Shown here: positions 14,447 to 15,643 of the stretch, piece by piece
How positions within the stretch are numbered: the stretch's first letter is position 1
Layout: the number at the start of each line of letters is the position of its first letter
Assembly (NCBI GenBank): GCA_051306415.1
Contig: JBPPNE010000091.1
Coordinates: 1 to 15,643, forward strand
Origin: CBDDRG01 sp051306415
Lineage (GTDB): Bacteria; Pseudomonadota; Gammaproteobacteria; Pseudomonadales; Porticoccaceae
Length of the DNA stretch: 15,643 bases
Reading direction: 5' to 3'
Notes under the pieces: model-generated
Seen by the model: only the letters and a program-made list of their open reading frames with translations
What the model was told of the DNA's origin: nothing
Databases searched by the model: none
Program-made: the position numbers and the translations under genes

Positions 14447-15631
14447 ATGACTAAGCGTTTGCTTGCGCGAATCCTGCTGCCCATTTTGTGCTGCCTGGCA
14501 ACAGGTTCGCCGGTTGCAGAAACAGTGCCCCCCAAGCCCCCGGCCCCGCTGGTGCCGGCGGCCCCGCAACTGGCCGCCAAATCCTGGATCCTGGTTGAAG
14601 CGAGCACCGGCAAGGTGCTGGCCGAAAACAATGCCGATCTTCAGCTACCGCCGGCCAGCCTCACCAAGATCATGTCCAGCTATATCATTGCCGAAGAGCT
14701 GAAGAGTGGGAAGTTGAAGGAAGACGCGATGGTGCCAATCAGCGAGAGCGCCTGGCGCACCGGCGGCTCGCGGACGTTTGCCAAGGTGGGCACCGAGGTG
14801 CCGCTGATGGATTTACTGCGTGGTGTCATCATCCAGTCCGGCAACGACGCGACCGTGGCCCTCGCCGAATTTGCCGCCGGCTCTGAAGTCGCCTTCGCCG
14901 ACGTCATGAACCAACAGGCGGACCGCATTGGCATGAAGAACTCCCACTTCCTGAACGCTACCGGCTGGCCCGCGGAGGGACATCTGACCACCGCCCGCGA
15001 TCTCGCGCTACTCGCCCGGGCACTGATCCATGACCACCCCGAGCACTACGACATCTATGCGGAAAAGTATTTCGACTACAACGGCATTCGCCAGCCCAAC
15101 CGCAACCGGCTGCTGTGGCGGGACAAGACTGTCGATGGCATCAAGACCGGCCACACCGACGCGGCGGGCTACTGCCTGGTGTCCTCGGCGGTGCGCGATG
15201 GCATGCGGCTGATTTCGGTGGTGATGGGCACTGCCGGCGAGGAGGCGCGCGCGCGCGAATCGGCGACCCTGTTGTCCTACGGCTTTCGCTACTATGAGTC
15301 GGCCAAGGTCTACAGCGCGGGGGATGTGGTGCAGGAGCAGGTTCGCGTCTGGTACGGCAAGGACAACGCCGTCAATCTGGTGGTGCCGACAGACGTCCAT
15401 TTGACGATGTTGCGCAATACCCGCGACAAACTCGATGCCCAGATCCACGTCAACGAAATCATCGAAGCCCCCCTCGCCGCCGACACCGAGATCGGTCGGT
15501 TGAAGGTGTCCTACCAAGGCGAACTACTGCTCGACACGCCGCTGGTGGCGGATCACGTGGTTGAGGAAGCGGGGATATTCGGGCGCCTGTGGGATGCGCT
15601 GGTGCTGTTCTTCGCTCGCCTGTTCAATTGA
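14447..15631 (+). CDS. dacA: D-alanyl-D-alanine carboxypeptidase (PBP5/6 type)
   Basis: 394 residues from ATG 14447. This start is preferred over in-frame ATGs at 14315 and 14405 because it gives a normal signal peptide (MTKRLLARILLPILCCLATG, then SPVAE) and has GGTGA 7-8 bases upstream. The enzyme removes the terminal D-Ala from pentapeptide stems, limiting cross-linking. Motifs are SLTK with active Ser71 and Lys74, SGN (131-133) and KTG (233-235). A C-terminal beta domain follows, then an amphipathic tail (376-394, IFGRLWDALVLFFARLFN) that holds PBP5 to the outer face of the inner membrane. A Pro-rich stretch (28-40) links the signal to the catalytic domain. In Pseudomonas the same position holds dacC. 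It is 143 bases from rlpA, so it may have its own promoter, though none is clear. Confidence 0.96.
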   Translation: MTKRLLARILLPILCCLATGSPVAETVPPKPPAPLVPAAPQLAAKSWILVEASTGKVLAENNADLQLPPASLTKIMSSYIIAEELKSGKLKEDAMVPISESAWRTGGSRTFAKVGTEVPLMDLLRGVIIQSGNDATVALAEFAAGSEVAFADVMNQQADRIGMKNSHFLNATGWPAEGHLTTARDLALLARALIHDHPEHYDIYAEKYFDYNGIRQPNRNRLLWRDKTVDGIKTGHTDAAGYCLVSSAVRDGMRLISVVMGTAGEEARARESATLLSYGFRYYESAKVYSAGDVVQEQVRVWYGKDNAVNLVVPTDVHLTMLRNTRDKLDAQIHVNEIIEAPLAADTEIGRLKVSYQGELLLDTPLVADHVVEEAGIFGRLWDALVLFFARLFN

Positions 15632-15643
15632 TTTGACCATGGC

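Noticed and set aside
15632..15643. ATG at 15639 as the start of a downstream gene
   Set aside because: Only five bases follow it and there is no ribosome-binding site before it, so it cannot be judged.
1..15643. Mobile element, phage, defence or secretion system
   Set aside because: No transposase, integrase, terminal inverted repeats, CRISPR repeats, toxin-antitoxin pair or nuclease/helicase genes were seen; base composition and codon use look even across the genes.

Overview
The window is a GC-rich stretch of chromosome. Gene order and protein families point to a gammaproteobacterium from the Pseudomonas / Cellvibrio / Spongiibacter side of the class. Nothing suggests a prophage, insertion sequence, integron, CRISPR array or genomic island, and no tRNA or rRNA was seen. 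The species cannot be named from the sequence alone. No gene-free stretch exceeds 300 bases; the longest gaps are 3369-3593, 4909-5139 and 6257-6460.

Left part (1-6256): loosely connected genes on both strands. A very long reading frame on the minus strand runs off the left edge. It starts at 2864, is open for 954 codons, and encodes an AsmA-like DUF748 envelope protein. Upstream of it on the same strand is a small four-helix membrane protein (DUF4345-like). Divergent from that is a crotonase-superfamily enzyme with a PaaG/isomerase-type aspartate. The crotonase gene converges on a MAPEG-family membrane protein, and a symmetrical bidirectional terminator separates them. Divergent from MAPEG is a stand-alone LON substrate-binding-domain protein, which converges on a hot-dog-fold MaoC-like protein.

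Right part (6461-15631): a tightly packed, co-directional cluster proA-nadD-rsfS-rlmH-mrdA-rodA-mltB-rlpA-dacA. From general knowledge this is the order found in Pseudomonas. It joins proline synthesis, NAD synthesis, ribosome silencing and 23S rRNA methylation to the rod-shape peptidoglycan machinery: PBP2 transpeptidase, RodA glycosyltransferase, two lytic transglycosylases and a D,D-carboxypeptidase. Three junctions overlap (mrdA/rodA 4 nt, rodA/mltB 4 nt, mltB/rlpA 14 nt) and one has a 4-nt gap (rsfS/rlmH), so translational coupling is likely. A consensus TATAAT lies just before proA.

The core genes look ordinary. The less ordinary features are small and lie between genes: a 15-bp-period degenerate repeat across the proA/nadD junction, which carries a short open frame ending on the nadD TTG start; a 24-bp near-perfect palindrome just upstream of the proA promoter; an 18-bp perfect palindrome upstream of the DUF748 gene; and short tandem duplications just before the crotonase and dacA starts. 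I did not find a convincing new multi-gene system.
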